Below are positions 17,983-26,745 of a DNA stretch of 64,000 nucleotides, piece after piece. The stretch comes from Bacteroidia bacterium (GTDB lineage Bacteria > Bacteroidota > Bacteroidia > J057). A model generated the notes under the pieces. The model was not told where the DNA came from. It worked only from the letters and a program-made list of their open reading frames with translations, and ran no database searches. The stretch covers positions 62,001 through 126,000 of the forward strand of contig JAUIKF010000001.1 in assembly GCA_030430575.1 (NCBI GenBank), written 5' to 3'. Each line of letters starts with the position of its first letter. The first letter of the stretch is position 1. Both the position numbers and the translations under genes were made by a program.

Positions 17983-18711
17983 CTAATCCCACTTCTTGAA
18001 CCAGGAAGAGACCTTCATATTGATGACGCCAAAGATGGCTTCTTTGAAGATGCCACTAGACATTTTGGATTCGCCAATGGTACGGTCGCGGAAGATGATA
18101 GGCACTTCTTTGATGGAAAAGCCATATTTCCACGCACGAAATTTCATTTCGATCTGAAAGGCATAACCCACAAACTTCACAGGTCGCTGGAGAATCTTCT
18201 CCAGCACCTTTCGGGTATAGCATTTATACCCTGCCGTGGTATCGCGGATTTTCATCCCAGTGATCAATCGCACATAAGCGCTGGCATAATAACTCATGAG
18301 CACACGACTCATGGGCCAGTTGACCACGTTTACGCCATTGACATATCGGGAACCAATCGCCAAATCAAACCCTTCCTCTTTACAAGCAGCCAATAGGGCT
18401 GGCAAAGCTTTTGGGTTGTGGCTAAAATCAGCATCCATTTCAAAAATGTATTCATAGGATCGCTCCAGTGCCCAATGAAACCCATGGAGATAAGCAGTAC
18501 CAAGTCCAAGTTTGCCTTTGCGCTCTTCCATGAAGAGGCGTTCAGGATAGGTCTCCTGAAGTTCGCGAACAAGGTCAGCAGTTTTGTCAGGCGAATTGTC
18601 TTCCACAATCAGCATGTGAAACCCCTCATCCATAGACATGACCTTATTGACAAGGTTGACTATGTTTTCGCGTTCGTTATAGGTCGGAACTATGACGAGA
18701 CTATCTGACAT
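17983..18711 (-). CDS. Polyprenol monophosphomannose synthase-like glycosyltransferase (GT2)
   Basis: A 242-residue family 2 glycosyltransferase of the dolichol-phosphate-mannose synthase type. It probably transfers mannose (or a similar sugar) from a nucleotide sugar to polyprenyl phosphate at the inner membrane. The hallmarks are the nucleotide-binding start VIVPTYNERENI (7-18), VEDNSPDKT (36-44), the DAD metal-binding motif in MDADFSHNP (92-100) and IGSRYVNG. There is no C-terminal membrane domain, as in the soluble, peripherally attached DPM1 type. The Bacteroidota homologues are commonly annotated as polyprenol monophosphomannose synthase. It is a single-gene unit, and the acceptor pathway is not visible nearby. 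Confidence 0.88.
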   Translation of the reverse strand: MSDSLVIVPTYNERENIVNLVNKVMSMDEGFHMLIVEDNSPDKTADLVRELQETYPERLFMEERKGKLGLGTAYLHGFHWALERSYEYIFEMDADFSHNPKALPALLAACKEEGFDLAIGSRYVNGVNVVNWPMSRVLMSYYASAYVRLITGMKIRDTTAGYKCYTRKVLEKILQRPVKFVGYAFQIEMKFRAWKYGFSIKEVPIIFRDRTIGESKMSSGIFKEAIFGVINMKVSSWFKKWD

Positions 18712-18850
18712 AGAAGGTATTTGTGAGCATTAGATGAAGGTGAAAATATCAAGGCATAAAGAAATAGAATGATTCCCCAATTTCCAAAAGGCAGATTCTC
18801 TTTTTCTCTTTATTAAACAAAGGCATTTGCCATATCATAATGTACAAACG

Positions 18851-18886
18851 ATAAGCGCAGTGGAAAGGTGATTCCACTGCGCTTAT
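18851..18886. terminator. 15-bp perfect hairpin downstream of the DUF2330 operon
   Basis: ATAAGCGCAGTGGAA (18851-18865) pairs perfectly with 18872-18886 around a 6-nt loop. It lies 26 nt past the stop of the minus-strand DUF2330 gene, a good position for a terminator; the following T-run on the minus strand is short. Confidence 0.6.
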
Positions 18887-18911
18887 TTCATCAATTATTG
18901 GCCCCTTTGAT

Positions 18912-20381
18912 TTAAGCCATTCCCCCGCCTCTGTTTTTTAGCCCATAATATACAGCTCCTCCAAGTGCTCCTGCACCTAAGATCATCAATGCATACATAT
19001 AAGGAGGGATTCCCTCCTCAGGTGCACCTTCACCAGGTACTGCTTTTGATACACGACTCGCCACTTGTCCTCCCTCTTCCAGATAACGTTCGTATCTTTC
19101 AATATAATTTTGGTATTGGGAAATGTCCCATCCTGTCAGCGAGGCCAACTCCTCCAGTTCATCTTGTCTGCGCTGGATCAGCTTTTTGATATAATCTTTG
19201 GCCTGATCACAGTCGAGGTTGCCCTCGGCAGGTTGTTGCATGACATAACGTGCTTGGAAGTTGCCGTGGTCTGGGGTCGCCTGGAAGGCGAGATCTTGCG
19301 GAAATGTTTCCTCATTGTAGCGGACGTGTAGCCGTGTGACATAGACATCTCCCTGGTAGTCTGCCCCACCAGTTTTGACATTTTCCAGCCAAAATACGCC
19401 TGCCTCATTCAGGTCAGCAAACAATGGAGGTTCTCCCGCACATGGGTCACATTTCAAATAATTATCCGAACCGATATCCCATCCATATTCTGATACGACT
19501 ACGTCTTTCCCTGCTTTTTCCCATACATGTTTAAAAACGGCAGAATAGAAATTGCCAAAGTTGTCTTCCACAAAAGTAGGGATATTGCGGTCGGTAGGAA
19601 TGTCAATCGTTCGATAGTTGGTTGCTTCCACTCGCCCGATGGGCGAAAACGCATAGACGATCAAGTCTTGATCTTCAATGGCATTGGCCATACCCAAGCG
19701 GATAGGCAGCATGAATTTTTCGCTATTGAAAGTCATCTGTAATGGACGCAGATCTGTCAACTCTTCATTGGCATAGGCTTTAAGATTAACCTTGGCAACG
19801 AAGAATTTCACTTTATTCTTGATATATGGATCAAGGACGCGTTCGGCACCCAATGGAATCTTATATCCATTAGCACGCAACCAAGTTTTGAGGCCATTGG
19901 ACTCTTTGGCAGAAAGTACGATGATATCGTACTCCCCTACTGCATAACGCGCTTCTATTTCAATGCCAAGGGCTTCATTTGTTCTTGCTGAAGTTTCTCC
20001 TTTTCCAGCAGCTTCCGCTGCCTGGTAAGCCATCAAATCTGGTTTTGAGGCATGGTTGCCACAAGGGTTGTCATCGCGGTATTCTACCAATCTAGGACTG
20101 GAATAGGCATCCAATTTATCAAAGATACTTGCATCTACGACCCGAATCTGATCTTTTTGAATCACGACAGGGACGGGTACTACCATGGCAAAGTCTTTGA
20201 CTTCCCCTTGGAAGTCACTCGCCATGGTGATGGTCGTGGTGTTACCACTACGAGCCAGGATGACTTGTGAAGCCTTATTGTACAGGCTTGCGTCTGCTTG
20301 GGCTACATAAAAGCCACAAAAACTGAATCCCTGAGAGAGGGTTCCCACGAGGGCAAGGGTAAGGATGAGGGTTCTCAACAT
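18912..20381 (-). CDS. DUF2330 family membrane-anchored protein, paralogue 1
   Basis: 489 residues, function unknown. A signal peptide (1-20, ending near FSFCGFYVAQADA) precedes a large extracytoplasmic domain that matches DUF2330: SQVILARSGNTTTITMASDF, VKDFAMVVPVPVVI, IVLSAKESNGLKTWL and FMLPIRLGMANA. A paired-cysteine motif KCDPCAGEPP lies at about 335. One C-terminal transmembrane helix (about 463-485) is followed by a short basic tail, so the domain probably faces the periplasm. It is the second gene of a tandem pair, 19 nt after its paralogue, to which it is clearly homologous along its whole length. It lacks the Asp/Glu-rich insertion seen in the paralogue. The family has no established biochemical function that I know of. 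Confidence 0.85.
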   Translation of the reverse strand: MLRTLILTLALVGTLSQGFSFCGFYVAQADASLYNKASQVILARSGNTTTITMASDFQGEVKDFAMVVPVPVVIQKDQIRVVDASIFDKLDAYSSPRLVEYRDDNPCGNHASKPDLMAYQAAEAAGKGETSARTNEALGIEIEARYAVGEYDIIVLSAKESNGLKTWLRANGYKIPLGAERVLDPYIKNKVKFFVAKVNLKAYANEELTDLRPLQMTFNSEKFMLPIRLGMANAIEDQDLIVYAFSPIGRVEATNYRTIDIPTDRNIPTFVEDNFGNFYSAVFKHVWEKAGKDVVVSEYGWDIGSDNYLKCDPCAGEPPLFADLNEAGVFWLENVKTGGADYQGDVYVTRLHVRYNEETFPQDLAFQATPDHGNFQARYVMQQPAEGNLDCDQAKDYIKKLIQRRQDELEELASLTGWDISQYQNYIERYERYLEEGGQVASRVSKAVPGEGAPEEGIPPYMYALMILGAGALGGAVYYGLKNRGGGMA

Positions 20382-20400
20382 AATATTATGGGTTTTCTAT

Positions 20401-21900
20401 TTATCGAAAATACCAAATTTTGGGCATTCTTCTTAATTTTATCGAAAAAAACAGGCCACTACCTAAAATCACTAATAGCCACCAAAAAAATGGCCCTTGC
20501 CATACAGGTAGTACTGGCAGGGGCACATTTTTGTCTTTTTCTTTCTTTTGAGGTAAAGCTTTTAACCATTGGCCGCTGTTAAGTTGTTTCCGATATGGGT
20601 CTATATACGACTGATATTTAGCAGTGTTCCATCCTGTGAGTTTTTCGAGGTTTCTCAGTTCTTGCTCTTGTCGCTCAATTAGTCCCTTGAGGTAGGCTTG
20701 TGCTCCTTGGCATGACATGTCTCCTGAGGCTGGATGATTCATGATATAGCGCCCTTGAACATGGTCTGTATTGGGGGTCACTTGAAATATGAGGTCTTGC
20801 GGAAAGGTTTTTTGACTATAACGAACGTGAAGACGAGTGATAAACAAATCTCCAGCATAGTCTGAGCCTCCCCATGCTCCATGGTCGGCACCCTCTACCC
20901 AAAATACGCCTGCTTCTCTCAAATCCGCATAAGCAGGAGGTGTGGAGGCACAAGGGTCACATTTTGTATAGTTTTCCCCACTGATGTCCCATCCGTACTC
21001 TGTGAAAACGACATTCTTTCCTTCCGTCTTCCAAGCTTTTTCAAACAAATCTTTATAAAACTCCCCAAATTTTTCCTGAACAAATGTAGGAATCTCAGCA
21101 TCCGTGGGGATATCCAGGGTGCGGTAATTGGTCGTTTCGATCCGACCTTGATCTGAAAATGCATAGACTATCATGTCTTGATCTCCACGCGCATTGGCCA
21201 TGCCCAATCGGATAGGCAGCATGAACTTGTCTGACTGAAAAGTGATCTGAAGCGGGCGCAGATTGGCTTCTCCTGTTGCCTCAAATGCCTTTAAGTCTAC
21301 TTTAACCACAAAAAATTTCATGCCATTATTGATATAAGGCTGAAGAACTGATTCGGCGCGCTTGGGGATTTGGTACTCATTCTGAATGAGCCACTTTTTG
21401 AGTCCATTTGACTCTTTGGCAGAGAGGATGAGGATGTCGTATTCGCCCACCTTATATTTTGCTTCAATCGTAACCCCCAAATCGAAATCAGCCGTTCCTT
21501 CCTCTTCAGATTCCCCCCAATCGTCAGCGCTGCTATCGAATCCCCCATCAAAATCATCCCACTCATCTTCATAAATCTCACAAGGCTCCTCATCGAAATA
21601 CTCCACCAGTCTAGGCCCCGAATAAGCATCCAATTTCCCAAAAATAGCCGGATCTGCGACTCTAATTTGGTCCTCATTGAGAACCACAGGAACTGGCACT
21701 ACCATCGCAAAGTCTTTGACTTCGCCTGAAAAATCGCTTGCCATCGTGATCACGGTCTGATTTCCGCTCCGAGCAATAATAACTTCTGATTTGGTATTAA
21801 ATAGGTCGGCATCGGCCTTGGCTACATAGAAGCCGCAAAAGGCAGAAGCGGATAAGCCATAAGAAAAAGCTAATAGACTAATAATGAGTTGCTTATACAT
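20401..21900 (-). CDS. DUF2330 family membrane-anchored protein, paralogue 2
   Basis: 499 residues, first gene of the tandem pair. It has a signal peptide (1-20) and the same core as its neighbour: FCGFYVAKADADLFN, SEVIIARSGNQTVITMASDF, VKDFAMVVPVPVVL, LILSAKESNGLKKWL, FMLPIRLGMANA and KCDPCASTPP. It differs by an acidic insertion around 110-140 (DEWDDFDGGFDS... with many D/E) and by its C-terminal anchor, a helix at about 465-485 followed by a basic tail (KLRRMPKIW). The 19-nt spacing implies cotranscription. The conserved CxxC suggests a disulphide or metal site in the extracytoplasmic domain, which is inference only. Confidence 0.85.
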   Translation of the reverse strand: MYKQLIISLLAFSYGLSASAFCGFYVAKADADLFNTKSEVIIARSGNQTVITMASDFSGEVKDFAMVVPVPVVLNEDQIRVADPAIFGKLDAYSGPRLVEYFDEEPCEIYEDEWDDFDGGFDSSADDWGESEEEGTADFDLGVTIEAKYKVGEYDILILSAKESNGLKKWLIQNEYQIPKRAESVLQPYINNGMKFFVVKVDLKAFEATGEANLRPLQITFQSDKFMLPIRLGMANARGDQDMIVYAFSDQGRIETTNYRTLDIPTDAEIPTFVQEKFGEFYKDLFEKAWKTEGKNVVFTEYGWDISGENYTKCDPCASTPPAYADLREAGVFWVEGADHGAWGGSDYAGDLFITRLHVRYSQKTFPQDLIFQVTPNTDHVQGRYIMNHPASGDMSCQGAQAYLKGLIERQEQELRNLEKLTGWNTAKYQSYIDPYRKQLNSGQWLKALPQKKEKDKNVPLPVLPVWQGPFFWWLLVILGSGLFFSIKLRRMPKIWYFR

Positions 21901-22053
21901 AAGATAGAATTAAGGGTTCAACCGTTCAGGGTTCAACTCGCTCAAGGTAGCTCATTTAACAATTTTTGAACCATTGAACCTTGAACCTTTTGAACATCTT
22001 TTAGTGGTTTTACTTGCTAAATGGACTCACTTTCCAAAAGGTCATCATAGCCC

Positions 22054-23052
22054 TTATCTTCCACAATAAAATCGATTGACCTTATCATCTTGATAGCTTT
22101 CAAACACATTCTCAGCGGCCGCATAGCCCTGTTCAATACAATATTGAATCCGTTCTGGCGTGAAATCCAGAATGCTACCCAAGTCTTCTTGGGGTTCAAT
22201 AAGAACCGTACGAAATCGACGTAACGGGATGGGTTCTTTCTTGGGGTTTTGATAATTGTATAGCAATAAGTCTGGCGCAGCATCTTCTACCTGCCGAAGC
22301 AGGTCATTGATGGTGAGGAACTCACGCAAGTCTGTCAGAAAAATTTCGTCGATCGCAATATCAACAAGGGCTCGTTTTGCGATTGACAAAAGGTTGCGGG
22401 AGGGTGCTTTGTCCTCAGGCAATGGGAGATAGGGAGACCGACAATTGATAATGATGACTTCGTCAGGGTTGTCGGCAATGACATTGCCCAAAGGGCTGGT
22501 ATCGCGGATACTCCCATCTACCACATCTTCCAATATCCCATAGCGCGTTTCTATTTTCCCTACAGGCTTCCACAATACAGGAATAGAAGTTGAAGCTAAA
22601 ATAGCTTTTTGAAACGCTAAATCCTCCACAAAATCTATGGGCCGAAGCGCTCGGAATTTCCCATCTCTAAGGGACACAACACCTATTCTGAGGTCATATT
22701 GATCATTCTTAATATCAGCTAGACGTACATTTTGTTTTAGGAGATTGAACAGTGGGCCATTATCGAGAAAAGCCTTATCTAGTGATAGTAATTTTCTGAG
22801 AATAGGAAACCAGGAGAGTGTTCCATCAAAAATATGGCTTTGCAATTGGGGGGATTGCCATAATTCTCCTAGCACATCAAATTTTCCCATGGAAAGCATC
22901 ACGCCATTCAGCGACCCTACAGATACACATGAGATGATTTTGTAATCAAAATTAGGGAAACGTGGTTTTACCTTTTCCTCAATATACTTTAGCGCCCCAT
23001 ATTGAAAGGCTCCATTTGCTCCACCGCCACTGAGTACTAATGCGCGTTTCAT
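22054..23052 (-). CDS. Patatin-like phospholipase
   Basis: A 332-residue serine lipid acyl hydrolase. The oxyanion-hole motif appears as GGGANG (9-14), where GGGxRG is more usual. The nucleophile is Ser44 in VSVGSLNG, where the family normally has G-x-S-x-G, so the first Gly is replaced. The second dyad residue is the Asp in VVDGSIRDTSPLG at about 177, instead of DGG/DGA. There is no signal peptide, so it is predicted to be cytoplasmic or peripherally membrane-bound. The family cleaves phospholipid or other acyl esters. It is a single-gene unit between the DUF2330 pair and the DUF3299-like gene. Motif drift could reduce activity, but the Ser-Asp dyad is intact. Confidence 0.88.
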   Translation of the reverse strand: MKRALVLSGGGANGAFQYGALKYIEEKVKPRFPNFDYKIISCVSVGSLNGVMLSMGKFDVLGELWQSPQLQSHIFDGTLSWFPILRKLLSLDKAFLDNGPLFNLLKQNVRLADIKNDQYDLRIGVVSLRDGKFRALRPIDFVEDLAFQKAILASTSIPVLWKPVGKIETRYGILEDVVDGSIRDTSPLGNVIADNPDEVIIINCRSPYLPLPEDKAPSRNLLSIAKRALVDIAIDEIFLTDLREFLTINDLLRQVEDAAPDLLLYNYQNPKKEPIPLRRFRTVLIEPQEDLGSILDFTPERIQYCIEQGYAAAENVFESYQDDKVNRFYCGR

Positions 23053-23114
23053 GGGGAAATGAGTGAATGATAAAATGAGTGAATACGTATTAATTTATCC
23101 GTTAATCCGTATCC

Positions 23115-23573
23115 TCAATCAACGACTTCAGCATCTCGCAAAACATACATCAAATGTTCGATGATGTCTTCTTCATTAAGTTCTAAGCGGCCACGGAGCT
23201 TGATAGATTTTGGGGTATAATCAATGGGTTTGTCAGCATATACTTCCATTACCGTTTCTGGGCCTGCATTTCCGCAAAAGAAGCAGTTTTGGTAGGGAAA
23301 TGCAGAGAAGGCAAAATACCCTAGGTCTTCTTCCAAGGGAATAATATATCCCCTTATTTCTATTTCTTGTCCATCAAGCGCTTTTATTTCTTCGGGGAAT
23401 TCAGGGTAGCTAATATAATACCCTAATTCCTTGTCCATTATTTTGGTAAAACTCACCTTAGCCAAAGTGAGCCATAAATTGGGGGGATTGACTTGCTGGC
23501 CTAGGACAGTCGCCTGAATTAACAGAAAACAGGTAACCATTCCCCACAATGATTTTTTTATCAATGATTTCAT
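23115..23573 (-). CDS. Small secreted DUF3299-like protein
   Basis: 152 residues, function unknown. A signal peptide (1-25, ...LGQ) is followed by a compact domain with EIRGYIIPLE (about 69-78) and a paired-cysteine segment NCFFCGNAGPETVMEVY (about 96-112). This pattern is typical of small Bacteroidota proteins related to DUF3299. It ends in LMYVLRDAEVVD. It is the last gene of a tight minus-strand operon: it starts 3 nt after the DUF983 stop. The CxxC could be redox-active or bind metal, which is inference. Confidence 0.7.
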   Translation of the reverse strand: MKSLIKKSLWGMVTCFLLIQATVLGQQVNPPNLWLTLAKVSFTKIMDKELGYYISYPEFPEEIKALDGQEIEIRGYIIPLEEDLGYFAFSAFPYQNCFFCGNAGPETVMEVYADKPIDYTPKSIKLRGRLELNEEDIIEHLMYVLRDAEVVD

Positions 23574-23576
23574 TCC

Positions 23577-23936
23577 TCAAACATCTTTTTTAACAAAAAA
23601 CCCTATCCAAAAAGAGCGAGAAAGCATAAATACCAGGGGGGATAGGAGAATAAATAACCCTACCATTGTCAAGGCAAGTATGTTCAAGTCTAAATGAAAA
23701 AAGAGCCAATTCAGGATGAATCCTGCCCCAAAGAAGGCTATCCCAAGGCCATAACTCACATAGGCCGCACCAAAATAAAACCCAGGTTCTATGACAAAAT
23801 CCTGCCCACAGTTGGGGCATTTAGGGTGCATTTTGCCAAGGAGTTTAAATCGGTAGGGATTCCGACTTAGGAATAAATTGCCTTTTGTACACCGGGGGCA
23901 TTTCATGCCCAACATGGCTAAGAGTTTTGATTTCAT
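23577..23936 (-). CDS. DUF983 membrane protein with zinc-ribbon-like N-terminus
   Basis: 119 residues. An N-terminal four-cysteine ribbon (CPRCTKGNLF at about 14-23 and CPNCGQDF at about 39-46) is followed by two transmembrane helices (about 56-80 and 85-110). This arrangement is the DUF983 family, which is common in Bacteroidota and Alphaproteobacteria and has no settled function. It starts 8 nt after the histidine kinase stop and ends 3 nt before the DUF3299-like gene, so the operon is compact. Confidence 0.88.
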   Translation of the reverse strand: MKSKLLAMLGMKCPRCTKGNLFLSRNPYRFKLLGKMHPKCPNCGQDFVIEPGFYFGAAYVSYGLGIAFFGAGFILNWLFFHLDLNILALTMVGLFILLSPLVFMLSRSFWIGFFVKKDV

Positions 23937-23944
23937 GCCGCTAG

Positions 23945-25438
23945 TTAGGCAATTTTTTCAAGTTGTGCAGGCACAGCGATATAAAAAGAGGTGCCTTTTC
24001 CTAGGTCAGACTCAAACCAGATTCTTCCCTTATGTCGTTCGACAATTTTTTTACAAATAGAGAGGCCTATTCCTGTCCCGTCATACTCTGTTGGATGCAA
24101 ACGCTGGAAGATTGAAAATACTTTATCGTGATAGTTCTTTTTTATCCCAATCCCATTGTCTTGCACCAATATGATGCATTCATTATTTTCTAGCTTGGAA
24201 CTGATATGAATCCGCGGTTTCTTATTTGCTGGGGTAAATTTGATTGCATTTGAGATCAAATTTTGAAAGAGCTGCACCATTTGAGAATAGCTGGCATAGA
24301 TATCTGGAAGCGGGTCACACGTAATCACAGCTTCGCGGGAAGCGATCAGCGAATTCAGGTTTTGACAAATAGCTTCTATGACTTCATGGAGTTCTATTTG
24401 ACCAAAATGGGTGTCCGAACGATTCACGCGTGAATATTGAAGTAAGTCATCGATTAATCGGTTCAATTGGTTAACACCAGAAAACACAAAATTCATATAT
24501 TCCCTACCATCCTCATTGAGCGAATTGCCAAAATGCTTTTCAAGCAATTGCACAAAGCTAAAGATATTGCGCAGCGGCGCTTTGAGGTCATGAGAGGCAA
24601 CATACGCAAACTGTTCCAAATCTTTGTTGGATCTAGCAAGATCTTCAGCGCGCTCTGCCAGTTGCATTTCTATGCGTTTCCTGTCTTCGATCTCTTGTTC
24701 TAGGAGTTCGTTGGTATGGCTCAAGTCTTTTGTTCGAGCTTCTACCCGCTTCTCCAATTCATCTTTTGCCTCCTGGAGATCAGCTTTAGAGGCCATCAGT
24801 GCACGCTCAGCTTGTTTCCGCTCTTCAACTTCTTGCCGGAGTTGTTCATTGACTCGAAGATTCTCCAGGACAGCTCCGACCTTATTGGTCATCAGGGCAA
24901 ATGCAGCATTGATCTTGGGTTCCAAAGGCTCGTAATAGGAGAGGTCTTCTTCCGTATAGCCCCCAATTAGCATCCCACTACACACATCGCCCCCATCACT
25001 TATCATACACACAATTGCTTCTTTCAATCCGACTTCTTTGACTGGTTCGAATAGAGGGTGCCCTGACTTGATTATCATGCTATCGTTCGGGCCGAGATCA
25101 CTAAATGTCCTGCAGAAGAAGTCTGAAACGGTCATTCCATCCATCCCAAACTGGGAAAAAACCATCCCATGACCTTCTTGGTTTAGGGTGATAAAGGCAA
25201 CTCGGGCTAGGTTGAATATTTGCACCAAGTGCTCTACGGTCAATTCTCCAAATGCCTGTAAAGAAGTGGCTCCTAAAGCTGTAGCACTATAATGTTGCAA
25301 GAGTTGGAGGCGATTCAGGTCAGCATCCAGCTCGTGTTGGGTGTCAATGAGGTTTTGCTTAACGATGATGCCCTTCTCGACTTTTGCCTGAAGGTCTTTC
25401 ACCATTTCCTCAAGTTCCCTATAGCTGAGCTTACTCAT
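23945..25438 (-). CDS. GAF-type sensor histidine kinase coupled to a FIST protein
   Basis: A soluble histidine kinase of 497 residues. The start at 25438 is chosen because its ATG overlaps the TGA of the FIST gene (ATGA), a classic coupled start; an upstream in-frame start would lengthen the overlap. The N-terminal coiled coil (about 1-35) precedes a GAF-like sensory domain (about 40-195), a long coiled coil (about 195-265) and a HisKA domain with phospho-acceptor His283 in VASHDLKAPLRN. A HATPase follows with QNLISNAIKFTP (N box), VQDNGIGI (G1) and GTGIGLSICKKI (G2). There are no transmembrane helices. No response regulator is encoded nearby. Coupling to FIST suggests the FIST domain provides the signal input. 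Confidence 0.92.
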   Translation of the reverse strand: MSKLSYRELEEMVKDLQAKVEKGIIVKQNLIDTQHELDADLNRLQLLQHYSATALGATSLQAFGELTVEHLVQIFNLARVAFITLNQEGHGMVFSQFGMDGMTVSDFFCRTFSDLGPNDSMIIKSGHPLFEPVKEVGLKEAIVCMISDGGDVCSGMLIGGYTEEDLSYYEPLEPKINAAFALMTNKVGAVLENLRVNEQLRQEVEERKQAERALMASKADLQEAKDELEKRVEARTKDLSHTNELLEQEIEDRKRIEMQLAERAEDLARSNKDLEQFAYVASHDLKAPLRNIFSFVQLLEKHFGNSLNEDGREYMNFVFSGVNQLNRLIDDLLQYSRVNRSDTHFGQIELHEVIEAICQNLNSLIASREAVITCDPLPDIYASYSQMVQLFQNLISNAIKFTPANKKPRIHISSKLENNECIILVQDNGIGIKKNYHDKVFSIFQRLHPTEYDGTGIGLSICKKIVERHKGRIWFESDLGKGTSFYIAVPAQLEKIA

Positions 25439-26637
25439 TTCCTTACAATTGCATAAATGCAAGTAGAATAGTTATGGAAAAAATTCCGTCCTCCTAACAT
25501 ACAAAATTCTCCAAACCCATACATCCCCAACCATGGGATATTTTGTTCCCCGACAAGGGGGATTTGCGTTCTACTAACGATTTCTTCTTTCAGAATTTTG
25601 TTAAATAATAAACGTCCACGTGCAACACAGTCCGTATGAAAAACGGCTACCAAATCTCCTTTAGCCGTCCGTTGTTTCATTGTATTCATCAGATCGTCCA
25701 ATCCTGAGAAGATACGGTCTTCATCACGACGAGTCATCCATAACTGTGTGCCCTCTGGGCAATCAACTGGCATGTAAAAACTTTCATGGTTTTCATCCAC
25801 CTTAGCGATGATACGCAAGATATGTTTATTACCATATTCATCATGAAGTGAATCAGGCAAAATTTCTCCCAATCCCGCAATGGGAATGACAGATCCAGGG
25901 TGGGTTTCTTTGGGTAGATCCAATTTTCCCATGAGGTAAGGCCAGGCGGGCTGACCATCCAATTCATAGACACGATTGGCTTCTGAGCGGGTGACAGTCA
26001 TGGGCATACCAATAGGGACACTGCCATGGTTGACTCCCATCATAACCTCTAGGCTCGGATCGGCAAATCCTACGAGCACGGCTCCACGCTCCAGCACATT
26101 TCCATCTACAAATTGGAAACTGGTGAGGGCTTTGGCATTATCTGAAGAAGTTCCTCCAAATATCCCCACAGAACTCCCAAAAACAGCTTCAACGCCCTTC
26201 ATGGCTTTGTCTGCAGCGATATCAATGCCAGAAGCCAGGAACAAAACCATATTGGTATTGGAGTTCTTGGCATAGAGCTCCTTGGCCATTTGTTCGGCTT
26301 TTTCATAGGAATTGTACCCTCGGATATTGTCACAATAGGAAACAGCAAATTCATTTTCCCCATCAGACTTAATAGCCATAATGGCCAATGCTCTCATAGA
26401 TTCATTGGGGCCTTCGCCCCCCACTACCCCGGCACTAGTACAGCCAACCACCGTTGCACTGGGCGCAAGTAATTGGGCTTCTTCCAATAACTGGCTGAAG
26501 TCATGGCCAATGGTGGCATAAATGACAAGCAAATCACAATCTAAACTCCCCTGACCTACAAGTGCATTTTCAAGGCATTCCGCCATTGCCTTACGAGAGT
26601 TGACTACCCCCGTACTAGATGAGTAAAAGCTAAGCAT
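25435..26637 (-). CDS. FIST N/C domain sensory protein
   Basis: 400 residues containing the FIST_N (about 30-220) and FIST_C (about 225-380) domains and nothing else. Recognisable parts are VVGCTSAGVVG in FIST_N, and the C-terminal stretch IPLVGEQNIPWLGMYGFGE followed by FHNYSTCIYAIV. FIST domains are found in signal transduction proteins and are proposed to bind small ligands such as amino acids. There is no signal peptide, so it is cytoplasmic. The gene heads an operon with the histidine kinase (4-nt overlap), which makes it a likely separate ligand-binding subunit of that kinase. The ligand is unknown. Confidence 0.9.
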   Translation of the reverse strand: MLSFYSSSTGVVNSRKAMAECLENALVGQGSLDCDLLVIYATIGHDFSQLLEEAQLLAPSATVVGCTSAGVVGGEGPNESMRALAIMAIKSDGENEFAVSYCDNIRGYNSYEKAEQMAKELYAKNSNTNMVLFLASGIDIAADKAMKGVEAVFGSSVGIFGGTSSDNAKALTSFQFVDGNVLERGAVLVGFADPSLEVMMGVNHGSVPIGMPMTVTRSEANRVYELDGQPAWPYLMGKLDLPKETHPGSVIPIAGLGEILPDSLHDEYGNKHILRIIAKVDENHESFYMPVDCPEGTQLWMTRRDEDRIFSGLDDLMNTMKQRTAKGDLVAVFHTDCVARGRLLFNKILKEEIVSRTQIPLVGEQNIPWLGMYGFGEFCMLGGRNFFHNYSTCIYAIVRK

Positions 26638-26745
26638 ACACGATTTATAATTCCCTACATACTTACCTAATAACTTAAAAAATAGAGCTATTTTTCACTA
26701 ATTCACAAGTTATTGATAATTATTTACTTCGGCAAAAATGATGCC

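Noticed and set aside
17744-17986. att-like pair formed by the two TAGTG...CACTA hairpins
   Set aside because: They are inverted rather than direct and too short; they read better as small hairpins near a gene end.
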